From positions 1 through 64,000 of the forward strand of contig NZ_VRUU01000004.1 in NCBI RefSeq assembly GCF_008039875.1: a DNA stretch of 64,000 nucleotides, given 5' to 3'. This DNA comes from Methylobacterium sp. WL119 (GTDB lineage: Bacteria > Pseudomonadota > Alphaproteobacteria > Rhizobiales > Beijerinckiaceae). Position numbers and translations under genes: made by a program. This document shows positions 34,317-42,486 of the stretch, in pieces. Position 1 is the first letter of the stretch, and the number at the start of each line of letters is the position of its first letter. The notes below the pieces were generated by a model. The model did not search any database. It had not been told where the DNA came from and was given only the letters and a program-made list of their open reading frames with translations.

Positions 34317-35420
34317 ATGGTCGACGCGAGTGACTTCTACCTTCGCTACAGCCCCGACGTCGAAACCGTCGCCGACGACGAGGCGGAGACGGCGCAGGGC
34401 CTTATGGAGACGATGCGCTCGGTCAGCGAGAAGACCCTGGCAGACGGCGGCCACGCGATCCGCAGCGTCCACGCCAAGAGCCACGGGTTCCTTGAGGGCG
34501 AGCTTGAGGTGGCCCCGGGGCTTCCACCCATGCTGGCTCAGGGCCTGTTTTCCAAGGCGGCGACCTATCCCGTGATCATGCGCCTCTCGACCCTCCCGGG
34601 CGACATCCTCGACGACAGCGTCTCGACGCCCCGCGGCCTCGCCGTGAAGATCATCGGCGTCGAGGGCGAACGGCTGGAAGGTTCCGAAGGGGACGTCACC
34701 CAGGACCTCGTGCTGGTCAACGGACCGGCCTTCGGTGCGCCCACGCCGAAGGCGTTCCTCGCCACCTTGAAGCTGCTTGCGGCCACGACCGACAAGGCGG
34801 AGGGCTTCAAGAAGGTCGTCTCTGGCGCGATGCGCGGCGTGCAGGAGCTCATCGTCTCGACCACCGGCGGCCCCAACGCCACCGTCGCGACGATGGGCGG
34901 CCAGCCCGAGACCCACATCCTCGGCGAGACCTTCTACAGCCAAGTGCCCGTTCGCTTCGGCGACTACGTCGCCAAGCTGTGCGTGGCGCCGGTCGCGCCC
35001 GAACTGACGGCCTTGACCGACAAGCCCCTGGCGGAGGACGGAGGCCCGAACGCCATCCGGGAGGCCGTGGTCGAATTCTTCCGGGCGAATGGCGGTCTCT
35101 GGGAGGTCAGGGCGCAGCTCTGCACCGGCCTCGACGATATGCCGGTCGAGAACGCCGCCACGGTCTGGCCGGAGGGCAAGAGCCTGTACCAGACCGTGGC
35201 ACGGATCCGGGTGAGGCCGCAGACGGCTTGGAGCGAGGCCCGGTCGAGCGCGGTCGACGATGGCCTGTCGTTCAGCCCGTGGCACGGGCTCGCGGCGCAT
35301 CGACCCCTCGGCGGCATCATGCGCTCGCGCAAGCAGGCCTACGAGATGGGCAAGCGCTTCCGCGCCGAGCGGAACCGTCATGCCATCGCGGAACCGCGTG
35401 AGGCGATCAATCTGCCGTAG
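34317..35420 (+). CDS. Catalase-family heme protein (short type)
   Basis: 367 residues from ATG 34317. The N-terminal part has the distal-His region SVHAKSHGFLEGEL and YPVIMRLSTLPGDILDD, then TPRGLAVKIIGVEGERLEG and QDLVLVNGPAFGAPTPKAFL. Near the end are FSPWHGLAAHRPLGGIMRSR and KQAYEMGKRFR. This is the smaller catalase-like family (SrpA-like/catalase-related), not a full-length KatA/KatE, and may act as peroxidase rather than catalase. A proximal-Tyr motif of the classical RxxxY type is not obvious. Confidence 0.8.
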   Translation: MVDASDFYLRYSPDVETVADDEAETAQGLMETMRSVSEKTLADGGHAIRSVHAKSHGFLEGELEVAPGLPPMLAQGLFSKAATYPVIMRLSTLPGDILDDSVSTPRGLAVKIIGVEGERLEGSEGDVTQDLVLVNGPAFGAPTPKAFLATLKLLAATTDKAEGFKKVVSGAMRGVQELIVSTTGGPNATVATMGGQPETHILGETFYSQVPVRFGDYVAKLCVAPVAPELTALTDKPLAEDGGPNAIREAVVEFFRANGGLWEVRAQLCTGLDDMPVENAATVWPEGKSLYQTVARIRVRPQTAWSEARSSAVDDGLSFSPWHGLAAHRPLGGIMRSRKQAYEMGKRFRAERNRHAIAEPREAINLP

Positions 35421-35568
35421 AGTGCAAGAAGACGTAACGGCCTTGGTGCTTCGTAAGGAAGCGGGTAGCTAAACGTCCGCTTCCGGGTATCTCGTCGAGG
35501 GGCCCGAACGACTGGGTCGGGTCGCTTGCAGAACGTCCGCTTCAGGGCGAATGGTCAAAGTCCGCCCA

Positions 35569-35730
35569 TTACGAGGCGCGCATCTGCAACCCGCGCTTCA
35601 ACCCGTTGGGAGCTCGTTCCCGCCCCGCCTCGTTGAGCCCTTCTACCATGTGGTCGAACTCGGCGTCCGCGAGGTCGAGAAGGTGCGCAGCTTCCAACCG
35701 GATCACGAGTTCGACCGCGAGAAGGTGCAT
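35569..35730 (-). CDS. Small hypothetical protein (53 aa)
   Basis: From ATG 35730 (GGAG seven bases before) the frame gives MHLLAVELVIRLEAAHLLDL, then ADAEFDHMVEGLNEAGRERA. It is helical and leucine-rich with good codon use. A longer start at 35769 is possible. No family is recognised. It lies 77 bp from a palindrome copy. Confidence 0.45.
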   Translation of the reverse strand: MHLLAVELVIRLEAAHLLDLADAEFDHMVEGLNEAGRERAPNGLKRGLQMRAS

Positions 35731-35806
35731 TGGCGTCTCCGGCGAGGCTTGGCATCGTGGCTGCAGCATCAAGCGGCTGTAGCTTGTGTCGTCGGCGCGA
35801 AGCGGC

Positions 35807-35824
35807 TCTGCAATTAATAGCGCA
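35807..35824. repeat. 18-bp near-palindrome, copy 10
   Basis: TCTGCAATTAATAGCGCA, within a third partial copy (35794-35842) of the 180-bp repeat end. Confidence 0.75.
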
Positions 35825-35867
35825 AGCCTCTTCCGCCATGATGCCTCCTTCCACGTGGACGTCAGAC

Positions 35868-36281
35868 CTAGTCGACGACCTCGACGACGCGCCGCGTACG
35901 CGGGTTGACGAGCACGGGGTGGTCGTTGACGATGGTGTAGTTGAGGCTCGGGATAGCGAACTCGGAGGGCACGTCCTAGAAGACGACGCCGTCCTCGGGC
36001 AGGACGGTCGCGACCTGGAGTGGGCCTCCATAAACAAAGGAAGGCCACCGTTCGCCGAGGGCATAGATAAGGAACCGCGCACGGCGGTTGACCCCGAGAA
36101 TGCCGTTCGCGGTGCCGACCGCCGCGCCGATGGCGCCACCAACGACCGCACCGAGGGGGCCAGCCTCTATCTCGCCACGGGCCGCGCCCTCGCGGGCTCC
36201 GCGTTTGAGCCCCTGGGCCTCGACGAGCCCGATCGAGGCCAGCGATAGTGCCACGGCCGTCACTCCGACCTTCAGTGCCAT
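35868..36281 (-). pseudogene. DUF1236 secreted protein gene broken by one nonsense codon
   Basis: ATG 36281 begins a signal peptide (MALKVGVTAVALSLASIGLV...EAQG), then a glycine-rich segment (PLGAVVGGAIGAAVGTANGI). A TAG stands at 35978-35976, right after LPEDGVVF. The same frame continues with DVPSEFAIPSLNYTIVNDHP and RTRRVVEVVD before a TAG at 35870. This C-terminal block is the DUF1236 signature, normally FYDVP, so a TAC-to-TAG change explains the break. The protein would lose its conserved end. It is 62 bp downstream of the esterase gene. Confidence 0.8.
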
Positions 36282-36343
36282 TCGAGGTTTTCCATGGTGT
36301 CGAGGGGTGACCGGCTTCGTCGGCGCGTAGCCGCGCGCGGCGA

Positions 36344-37642
36344 TCAACGTCCGCCGGTCACGGCCCGCATAGGTGCGGTAGCGAGGTCGGCGGTCGAGCC
36401 TACGGTATCCCGGAAGCCCGAGCCGACGTTGGACAGGTGCTCGCCGTAGGTCTCGCGGGTCTGCGGATCGACGATGGCCACGGGGGCGGCCACGGCCAGC
36501 GCCGCGCCCGTCGCCACGGTCGATGCCGCGCCGGCCGCCGTGCTGACCAGCCGGTCGCCGATGCCGATCTGCCCATCCGAGATCGGCTGACCGTCGGCAA
36601 GACGCTTGCCCAGCAGCGCCACCACCTCGCCCGAGGCGAACTTGCCGTGGTTGAGCGGGTCGTCGCCCTTCACCGTCGACAGGTTGAGGACGCCGATGTT
36701 CTGACGTTCCAACTCGGACTTGTAGGGCTCGGCGGTCGGGTCGATCGCCCCAAGCCGGACGCTGTCGCCCCAGACCAGCCGCGAGACCGCGAGAGCTTGG
36801 TCGTCGCCCGAAACCATCAGCGTCAGCCGCGGCCGGTCCGGGCCCATATCACGGAACGCAGCGCGGGCTAGGTCCATGTCGACGTCGGGTGCGGCGAGGA
36901 TGACGTTGCGGATCTTCGGGGCGACGCGTTTGTCGCGGATCGCCATCTGGCGCAGGCTCTCCAGCGTCAGCCAGTTGCCCATGGAGTGCGCCAGGACGGT
37001 GACCTCGCCGACGTTCGGGTCCTTCGCAAGATCCCGCAGCAGCGTCTCCAAGCCGTTGCGGGAAAAGTTGGTACTCTCTCGGTCGTAGCCGTAAGCCAGC
37101 ACCGACCCCTTCGACGGCCACGTGAACAGAACCGGAGCGACCTCGGCCCCGGAATCGTGCACGATCTGAGCGAAGCGGAAGACCGCGTCCTCGAACTTGT
37201 TGTTGAAGCCGTGCACGAACACCAGCACGTGGCGCTTGGCCCCGCGCCGGACGGCACGGCCGGTCCAGGCCGCGACCTTGCCGCGCTCCACCGGATCGGC
37301 CCGCAGGGCGACGAAGTCGGTCGCCGGGTTGCCTGGTAGGCTTTTCGGCCACTGCACGGAGCCGGGCTGGCGCGTGGCGTCGGGCGGGATGGAGACCGCA
37401 AGGTCGGTGTAGGTCACGGCATCGCCGCGCTCGCCCGAGAACAGCACGCCGCGGTCGGCGGCCGACTTACGGGTCGTGGCCACGAGCATGTCGACGCGAG
37501 AGGTACCTGGGAGCTGCTCGGTCTGGGCGATAGGCAGCAGCACCCCGGTTGGGCGCCCCGAACACGCTGGGAGCGCCAGCACCACCGAGGCAGCCAGCAG
37601 TGCACGCAGGCTCAAAATAATCGGCAACGACACCTGCACCAC
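36344..37642 (-). CDS. DUF900-type alpha/beta-hydrolase lipoprotein
   Basis: 432 residues. The N-terminus has a lipobox-like LPACSG after a hydrophobic stretch, suggesting a lipoprotein. The hydrolase core shows VLVFVHGFNNKFEDAVFRFA, a GYDRESTNFSRNGLE segment and the nucleophile elbow VTVLAHSMGNWLTLESLRQM. Downstream residues NVILAAPDVDMDL and the C-terminal His region NHGKFAS complete the fold. DUF900 esterases are of unknown substrate. The long Ala/Val-rich C-terminal tail is unusual. Confidence 0.82.
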   Translation of the reverse strand: MVQVSLPIILSLRALLAASVVLALPACSGRPTGVLLPIAQTEQLPGTSRVDMLVATTRKSAADRGVLFSGERGDAVTYTDLAVSIPPDATRQPGSVQWPKSLPGNPATDFVALRADPVERGKVAAWTGRAVRRGAKRHVLVFVHGFNNKFEDAVFRFAQIVHDSGAEVAPVLFTWPSKGSVLAYGYDRESTNFSRNGLETLLRDLAKDPNVGEVTVLAHSMGNWLTLESLRQMAIRDKRVAPKIRNVILAAPDVDMDLARAAFRDMGPDRPRLTLMVSGDDQALAVSRLVWGDSVRLGAIDPTAEPYKSELERQNIGVLNLSTVKGDDPLNHGKFASGEVVALLGKRLADGQPISDGQIGIGDRLVSTAAGAASTVATGAALAVAAPVAIVDPQTRETYGEHLSNVGSGFRDTVGSTADLATAPMRAVTGGR

Positions 37643-37787
37643 CCGACCGACATCCCCACACTGGCCGTGACTAGCAATGGTTCACGAACCGTAAAGCCAG
37701 GGACGTGCTACGAGGCGATTGCGGCGTGGGGTAGGCTAGGCGTGCGAACGGTGTGTCCGAATGGTGATGCGCGAAGCAGATATCGCG

Positions 37788-37997
37788 TCAGTTGCCGTAC
37801 GGCGAGGCCAGGACCACCCGGATCTTCCTAGCAGACTGCGCCTCGACAGAAGTCCCCCCGGCCTTGGTATCCTTGCCCTCGGTCGAGACGGCCGCGGTGT
37901 CGTCGCTTCGCCGCAGGGTCGGCGCTAACTCAGAAGCGGCAACCGGGAGGACCGACGCGAAGGTCGTGACGACGAGGGCGGCGATGACTGTCTTCAC
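37788..37997 (-). CDS. Small secreted protein (69 aa)
   Basis: Signal peptide MKTVIAALVVTTFASVLPVA with cleavage near AAS-ELAP, then a short polar mature part rich in Ser, Thr, Lys and Asp, ending SARKIRVVLASPYGN. No family is recognised. Good codon use and a convincing signal support the call. Confidence 0.6.
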   Translation of the reverse strand: MKTVIAALVVTTFASVLPVAASELAPTLRRSDDTAAVSTEGKDTKAGGTSVEAQSARKIRVVLASPYGN

Positions 37998-38198
37998 GGC
38001 GTTCGTCCGAAACGTTGCTGTTCTACGTCAACAACGGTCAAGCTTCATCCAGGTTCCCGATCGCCATCGAATCCTAAACCAACTTCCGACCTGAAGGATG
38101 TCCGCGCGCGGATCGTAGCGGGGTCGAACGTGATCCTGACGCAGCAATCTGGTCCGCACTGAGCGCGAGTTTTTTGGCATCCTGAACCCTGAAGGAGG

Positions 38199-38345
38199 AT
38201 GGATGCCATGCCTCGCAAACACTCCACGCACGAACAAATCGCTTTCGTCCTGCGGCAAGCAGAGAACGGTGCACAAGGTCTGCGAGGCGTGATGGGTGTC
38301 TCCGAGCCGACCTTCTACCACTGGATCGTCAGTTCGTCAGCATGG
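38199..38345 (+). mobile_element. Decayed IS3-family orfA remnant
   Basis: The frame MPRKHSTHEQIAFVLRQAEN and later MGVSEPTFYHW is the N-terminal HTH of an IS3-family OrfA transposase. The middle is scrambled: VHKVCE-like codons are present in another frame, so at least one indel has occurred. No orfB or clear terminal inverted repeats remain. It is a dead fragment and shows past transposition here. Confidence 0.7.
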
Positions 38346-38495
38346 GCATGCCGTAGAAAATCGATGATCACACCAACAATGAGCCAATACAAAATGTAGC
38401 TCACGAATCAGAGTACTGGAACTCAATGAGAGACCTGTCAAAAGGGTTTGACTGCCGATGTGTCCGAACGGGCTGCCCTTCCGCCCGTATCATCT

Positions 38496-38513
38496 TGTGC
38501 CATTAATAGCGGG
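38496..38513. repeat. 18-bp near-palindrome, copy 11
   Basis: TGTGCCATTAATAGCGGG, six to seven bases beyond the stop of the XRE regulator gene. Confidence 0.65.
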
Positions 38514-38519
38514 TGATTT

Positions 38520-38855
38520 TCAGGACCTTCTCTTCAGGGCCACCTCAAGCAGTTCCTCGACCCATCGCAGATCGGGCTCCGACAATCCAACGAGCCGAGT
38601 GGTAATGTTGGCATATGAGCCCCGAGGGATGGATGCTGATCCCCCTTGTGCCGTAAACAGCTCTGCAGGGTCGACCGCAAGGGCAGAGGCGATCTTCTCG
38701 ATCACCGGAAAACTCGTACCGGTGCCTCCAACCTCGACCTTCGAAATCATGTCGATGCTGAGCCCCGCAGCCTCGGCGAGCGCTTCCTGCGTCATCCCGC
38801 AACGGCGTCGATGTGCTTTCACCAGCAAGCCAAATCGTTTCCGAAGATCGACCAT
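38520..38855 (-). CDS. XRE-family HTH transcriptional regulator
   Basis: From ATG 38855 (GGAGGGCGG upstream): MVDLRKRFGLLVKAHRRRCG, MTQEALAEAAGLSIDMISKV and GGTGTSFPVIEKIASALAVD, a Cro/CI-type HTH, then a short C-terminal tail of ~40 residues. The frame is open to 38909, but the ribosome binding site decides the start. It ends seven bases from a palindrome copy. It is divergent from the unknown gene at 39017 and may regulate it. Confidence 0.8.
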   Translation of the reverse strand: MVDLRKRFGLLVKAHRRRCGMTQEALAEAAGLSIDMISKVEVGGTGTSFPVIEKIASALAVDPAELFTAQGGSASIPRGSYANITTRLVGLSEPDLRWVEELLEVALKRRS

Positions 38856-39016
38856 TCCGCCCTCCGCGAACGGGCGTAGATCGATTACGTCGAATTCATT
38901 ACGGAGCAAAAATACGTTTTTTGCGTGTTCCGTATTATCGGTACGTATTATATAGGAATAGGCATACGTTTCATGCCGTTTCCGCAGCCTAGCGGCGGAT
39001 TGGGTTTGCTCACCGT

Positions 39017-39604
39017 GTGAGGATCGTCATGCTCTCCGTAGACCCCTACGCCACGAAGGTTCTCCAGCCTGATGCTCATTCATGGTTGGTCGCCAACCTT
39101 GAAAGCGTCGCAGCCGATGCCGGGATTTCCCCCGACCGCATCTGGACATCCATGTATGATACCGACGCCACCCCAGCCGAGATCGAGTACCTGCGCGCTT
39201 TCCGCCGCCAAGCTGCAATCCTGGGCAAGTACGGGCTCGTGTTCGTCGGTGAGAATCCACAGCGGGATATCATCGCGGCGATGAGCTACCTGGCTGGAGC
39301 TTTATTGCGAAACCGCACACGTGCACGCGTGATGCCGGTAGCGGACGTGTTGGATTACATGGCTTCGGATGGTCACCCAGATCATACCTGCCTGCTCATC
39401 CCGGACTTCCATGAACTGATCGTAGGTCAGCAGAAAGCCACACGGCATCGTATTTCGAAGCTCGTATCCCTCCTGCTGAAGCGACAGGCGGCCGGACTCC
39501 AGACCATCCTTTATGTGTCTGATATGAACGCGATGCAGCTCGAATACGGGAACCTGATCGGTCGCCACATCACGAGCCACTACCACTTCGTAGACGTGGG
39601 TTGA
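39017..39604 (+). CDS. Unknown protein (195 aa)
   Basis: Starts at GTG 39017 or, with a better ribosome binding site (GAGGA), ATG 39029. Core segments are RIVMLSVDPYATKVLQPDAH, LGKYGLVFVGENPQRDIIAA and HTCLLIPDFHELIVGQQKAT, then KRQAAGLQTILYVSDM. The strand-helix pattern looks alpha/beta and the end recalls ATPase-like domains of mobile-element proteins, but no Walker motif is present. It is followed four bases later by the DUF6508 gene, so the two probably form an operon. Confidence 0.6.
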   Translation: MRIVMLSVDPYATKVLQPDAHSWLVANLESVAADAGISPDRIWTSMYDTDATPAEIEYLRAFRRQAAILGKYGLVFVGENPQRDIIAAMSYLAGALLRNRTRARVMPVADVLDYMASDGHPDHTCLLIPDFHELIVGQQKATRHRISKLVSLLLKRQAAGLQTILYVSDMNAMQLEYGNLIGRHITSHYHFVDVG

Positions 39605-39607
39605 GGC

Positions 39608-40063
39608 ATGGAAACCTTACTCAAACCGGTCTTCCATGATCCCGAGAAGGTAGGTGATCCTCGAGCCGCGCTCAAAGCCCTTATCGCTCACCGATCTGTT
39701 CTCGCGGCACCGGGCCTCGTGTTCGGGGTTGCGACCCCGGCGAGATCGGTGGGCGAAGGCATGATCGAAATGGGGTACTTCACCCTTGGTCCCGAAGCGG
39801 TGGCGTTCATAGGTGATGTCTACGCCTACGGTTGGGTGCGAGATTTCGATTGGATGACGTGGTCACATACGGCGCAGGGGCAGCGCCTTCTACAGCACCC
39901 CGTCGCCCTAGCGAAGGCGGATGAGGACGATCTCGCACGGGTCCTGACCGTGTGCATGCGTGAGGCTCATTGGGGAGCGGAAGCCCTCAACGACCGATTC
40001 CGAGCTGGCGTGCTAACCCGGGTCATGGAACGGGCGGCGGCCCTTCTCCGTCTGCGCAATTAA
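39608..40063 (+). CDS. DUF6508 domain protein
   Basis: 151 residues. RAALKALIAHRSVLAAPGLV, GYFTLGPEAVAFIGDVYAYG and WVRDFDWMTWSHTAQGQRLL, then ADEDDLARVLTVCMREAHWG match the DUF6508 family, which has no known function and is common in mobile regions. The stop codons TAA TAG lie inside a palindrome copy, so the palindrome overlaps the end of the gene. Probably cotranscribed with the upstream gene. Confidence 0.7.
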   Translation: METLLKPVFHDPEKVGDPRAALKALIAHRSVLAAPGLVFGVATPARSVGEGMIEMGYFTLGPEAVAFIGDVYAYGWVRDFDWMTWSHTAQGQRLLQHPVALAKADEDDLARVLTVCMREAHWGAEALNDRFRAGVLTRVMERAAALLRLRN

Positions 40064-40070
40064 TAGCGCA
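40053..40070. repeat. 18-bp near-palindrome, copy 12 (best copy)
   Basis: TGCGCAATTAATAGCGCA with arms extended by GTC on the left and GAC on the right, so eight-base arms pair perfectly. The stop codons of the DUF6508 gene lie within it. Confidence 0.85.
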
Positions 40071-40257
40071 GACGCATCGAAGCGGACGTTGCCGTACCGC
40101 CCGCTTCTGATGCGAGCGACCGCCGGACGCGCATTCATGTGCTCCATGAACCGCCCCAGATTCGGGTTCTCGAGCCTCCCCTTCTTGGAAGGCCTCGATA
40201 TGGGTCGGTATCCATAGCCGGCCTCGACCGGCCGACTTTTCATCGTCAGGAGTTCGC

Positions 40258-40896
40258 GTGGATCGTCTCGTGGAATGCTCGCCGACGCGCTGCCTCGTCC
40301 TGATGCGACACGGCCAAAGCCAAGCCAACGCCGATGGCTTGTTCACGGGGCTTCTGGATTCCCCTCTGACTGACCGTGGCCGGCAGGAGGCGACCGCGGC
40401 CGGAAGGCGCTTGGGGGAGGCAGGCCTTCACTTCACCGCGGCCTTCACCTCGACCTTGATGCGGGCCATCGCCACCACGCGGCTGGCGCTCAATGCCCTG
40501 GGTCAGGCAAATCTGGTACCCCGACAGGACGCGGCGCTGGACGAGCGCGACTACGGCGTCCTGAGCGGCCTCGACAAGGAGACCGCCTACCTCCGTTACG
40601 GGGCGGAGCGGGTCGAGGACTGGCGTCGCTCCTATGTGGGCCTCCCCCCAGATGGTGAAAGCCTCAGGGATACGATCGCTCGGATCGTCCCGTTTTACCT
40701 CAGGCACATCCAACCGGCCGCGATGGGCGGCCCGACCCTAGTCGTCGGACACGGCAACGCGTTGCGGGCCCTAGTGATGGCGCTGGAAGGTCTCGCGCCG
40801 AGCGAGATTGAGGCGCTGGGGATCGCGACCGGATCAATCCGGGTCTATGGGTTCGGGCCCGACACGACCGTCGCCTCGCGCAGGGTGATCGGCTGA
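40258..40896 (+). CDS. Phosphoglycerate-mutase-family histidine phosphatase (GpmA-like)
   Basis: 212 residues from GTG 40258. The phospho-His motif is RHGQSQAN. Further family segments are DSPLTDRGRQEATAAGRRLG, FTSTLMRAIATTRLAL, ERDYGVLSGLDKETAYLRYG and the second catalytic His in VVGHGNALRALVMALEG. It fits the cofactor-dependent mutase (2,3-BPG type) in the shorter form found in Rhizobiales, where it could serve glycolysis. A broad-specificity phosphatase is also possible. Confidence 0.8.
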   Translation: MDRLVECSPTRCLVLMRHGQSQANADGLFTGLLDSPLTDRGRQEATAAGRRLGEAGLHFTAAFTSTLMRAIATTRLALNALGQANLVPRQDAALDERDYGVLSGLDKETAYLRYGAERVEDWRRSYVGLPPDGESLRDTIARIVPFYLRHIQPAAMGGPTLVVGHGNALRALVMALEGLAPSEIEALGIATGSIRVYGFGPDTTVASRRVIG

Positions 40897-41154
40897 GGTC
40901 GAACCGGCTGTTCCGAACCTCGGGTCAGACCGCACTCTTCCGGGACGGGGCCCGATTGCCCAGTGGTCAAAATCTAACGGATGAAACCCGCCAAAAACGT
41001 CTGCGATGGGTGGCTTTGCGACCGCCGGCTTTTGAGCGGCTAGGCATCAAAGCGGAAGCACAGCCAGTCGCGGAGAGTGGTCCAGTTAGATTTCTAAAAT
41101 TGGCTCTGGCGACCAGACCGGTCGGCCCGGATAAAGACCGCTCCTGGAGCGACC
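40897..41154. other. 258-bp gap with a 9-bp inverted repeat
   Basis: AAATCTAAC near 40970 and GTTAGATTT near 41085 form an inverted repeat ~110 bp apart, each next to GTGGTC. This may be a small insertion relic. No gene is seen. Confidence 0.3.
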
Positions 41155-41442
41155 ATGCCGACTTTATCCGCCTTCCCGATCACACCTGCTGACGCCGACC
41201 GTCACGTGGATGTAGCAGCCCTGCGCGGGTTGCTCCGTCCTCTGGTAGCAGTTGAAGTTCACTCGATCGGTCTTCTCGGCACTACCGGCTCCTATCCGTT
41301 CCTCTCGCGCGAGGAACGCCGCCGGGCGGTCGAGGCGGCCGTGGACGAGATCGCAGGCGGGGCGCGACGACTCGTTGGGGTCAGCGCGCGCCGGACCGAC
41401 GAGGCTGTGCGCATAGCTCAGGATGCGAAGGCGGCTGTCTAA
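41155..41442 (+). pseudogene. Truncated DapA-family (dihydrodipicolinate synthase-like) fragment
   Basis: The first ~95 residues of a DapA/N-acetylneuraminate-lyase-type enzyme: MPTLSAFPITPADADRHVDV, SIGLLGTTGSYPFLSREERR and RRLVGVSARRTDEAVRIAQD. The family is normally ~300 residues with a catalytic Lys and Tyr in the missing part. The frame ends soon after AQDAKAAV, and no continuation follows in any frame before the tRNA. It is a remnant at the edge of the accessory region. Confidence 0.75.
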
Positions 41443-41544
41443 GACACCATGGTAGGCGATCGTCGATTTTGATGCGGCGCTTACTATATGCTTACAACAC
41501 AAGGAGCATAGTAAGCAGCCGCGCGGTTAAACCATTGACATTAA

Positions 41545-41620
41545 TGGTGGGCGGTGAGGGACTCGAACCCCCGACCCTCTCCGTGTAAAGGAGACGCTCT
41601 ACCAACTGAGCTAACCGCCC
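41545..41620 (-). tRNA. tRNA-Val (anticodon TAC)
   Basis: Reading leftward, the acceptor GGGCGGT pairs with ACCGCCC. The D-arm holds AGTTGGTA, the anticodon stem TCTCC/GGAGA encloses TTTACAC (anticodon TAC), and the T-arm has TTCGAGT. Discriminator A and an encoded CCA are present. Just beyond it ACCATT...AATGGT plus TTT forms a short terminator. It marks the boundary between accessory and core DNA. Confidence 0.95.
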
Positions 41621-41680
41621 GCGCCCGCGTGGTACGGCATGCCGCGGCACCGAGGCAAGGCCGAGGCGCGCGGCGCCCCC

Positions 41681-42406
41681 CTACGCGCCGGCCAGGAGCT
41701 GCGCCAAGGCCGGGGACAGGCCGGCGCTGTCGATCGCCGGGCGGTCGGGCGGCGTGGGGCCGGGTCGGGCCGCGGCGGCGAGGACCGCGCGGGTGCCGGC
41801 CTCCACCGAGCACAGGACCCGTACCGGAACCGCGGGCTGGATGCGCTCGGCGAGGCCCGCCAGGCCGGCGCCGCCGAGGATCACCGTGTCGGCCCCGTCC
41901 TCGTCGGCGCAGGCGCGGCAGGCGGCGATCAGGTCGGCCAGGGCCGCGTCCGGGTCGCGGTGGATCTCGCCGCCGGTGGCGTTCGTCGTGCGGAGGCCGG
42001 CGAGCCGGTCCGACAGGCCGAGGAGCGCGACGAACTCGCTCAGCATCGGCCGCCACGCCGTCCCCCCGGTGACGATGGCGAAGCGCCCGGCCGAGGCCGC
42101 CTCGCGGCAGGCGGCCTCGGCCATGCCGACGACCGGGACGGGGGCGATCTCGCGCAGCGCCAGCAGGCCGGGATCGCCGAAGCAGGCGAGGTAGACCGCA
42201 TCGCATCCGGCCCCGTGCTCGGCGAAGGCGTCGAGCGCGGCGTGGCCGGCGATCGCCGCGGCGCTCCGGCTGGCGATGAAGCGGGCCCCGAAGCGGCCTG
42301 TCGCCGGCACGATCGTGGCGGCGGCCCCCGCGATCCGGCGGACATGCGCGGCGACGCGTTCGGTCACGGCCTCGGTGGTGTTGGGATTGATCACCAGGAT
42401 GCGCAT
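41681..42406 (-). CDS. Hydantoin/Asp-Glu racemase family protein
   Basis: 241 residues from ATG 42406 (MRILVINPNTTEAVTERVAA). The family signatures are VYLACFGDPGL with the first catalytic Cys, VGMAEAACREAA and VRVLCSVEAG with a second Cys near the C-terminus. These cofactor-independent racemases use two Cys; hydantoin racemase (HyuE) is the closest by motif. Substrate is uncertain. It follows lon on the same strand, separated by a terminator. Confidence 0.82.
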   Translation of the reverse strand: MRILVINPNTTEAVTERVAAHVRRIAGAAATIVPATGRFGARFIASRSAAAIAGHAALDAFAEHGAGCDAVYLACFGDPGLLALREIAPVPVVGMAEAACREAASAGRFAIVTGGTAWRPMLSEFVALLGLSDRLAGLRTTNATGGEIHRDPDAALADLIAACRACADEDGADTVILGGAGLAGLAERIQPAVPVRVLCSVEAGTRAVLAAAARPGPTPPDRPAIDSAGLSPALAQLLAGA

Positions 42407-42439
42407 GGGCGGCCTTTCGCGGGGGACCATGCAAGCGAA

Positions 42440-42466
42440 AGGCCCCGGAGCGGTGCTCCGGGGCCT
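42440..42466 (-). terminator. Intrinsic terminator downstream of lon
   Basis: A GC-rich stem (AGGCCCCGGAGC paired with GCTCCGGGGCCT) around a GGT loop, followed on the minus strand by TTTCG. It lies 20 bp after the lon stop. Confidence 0.75.
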
Positions 42467-42486
42467 CGTCGTTCATGCTCGGGCGG

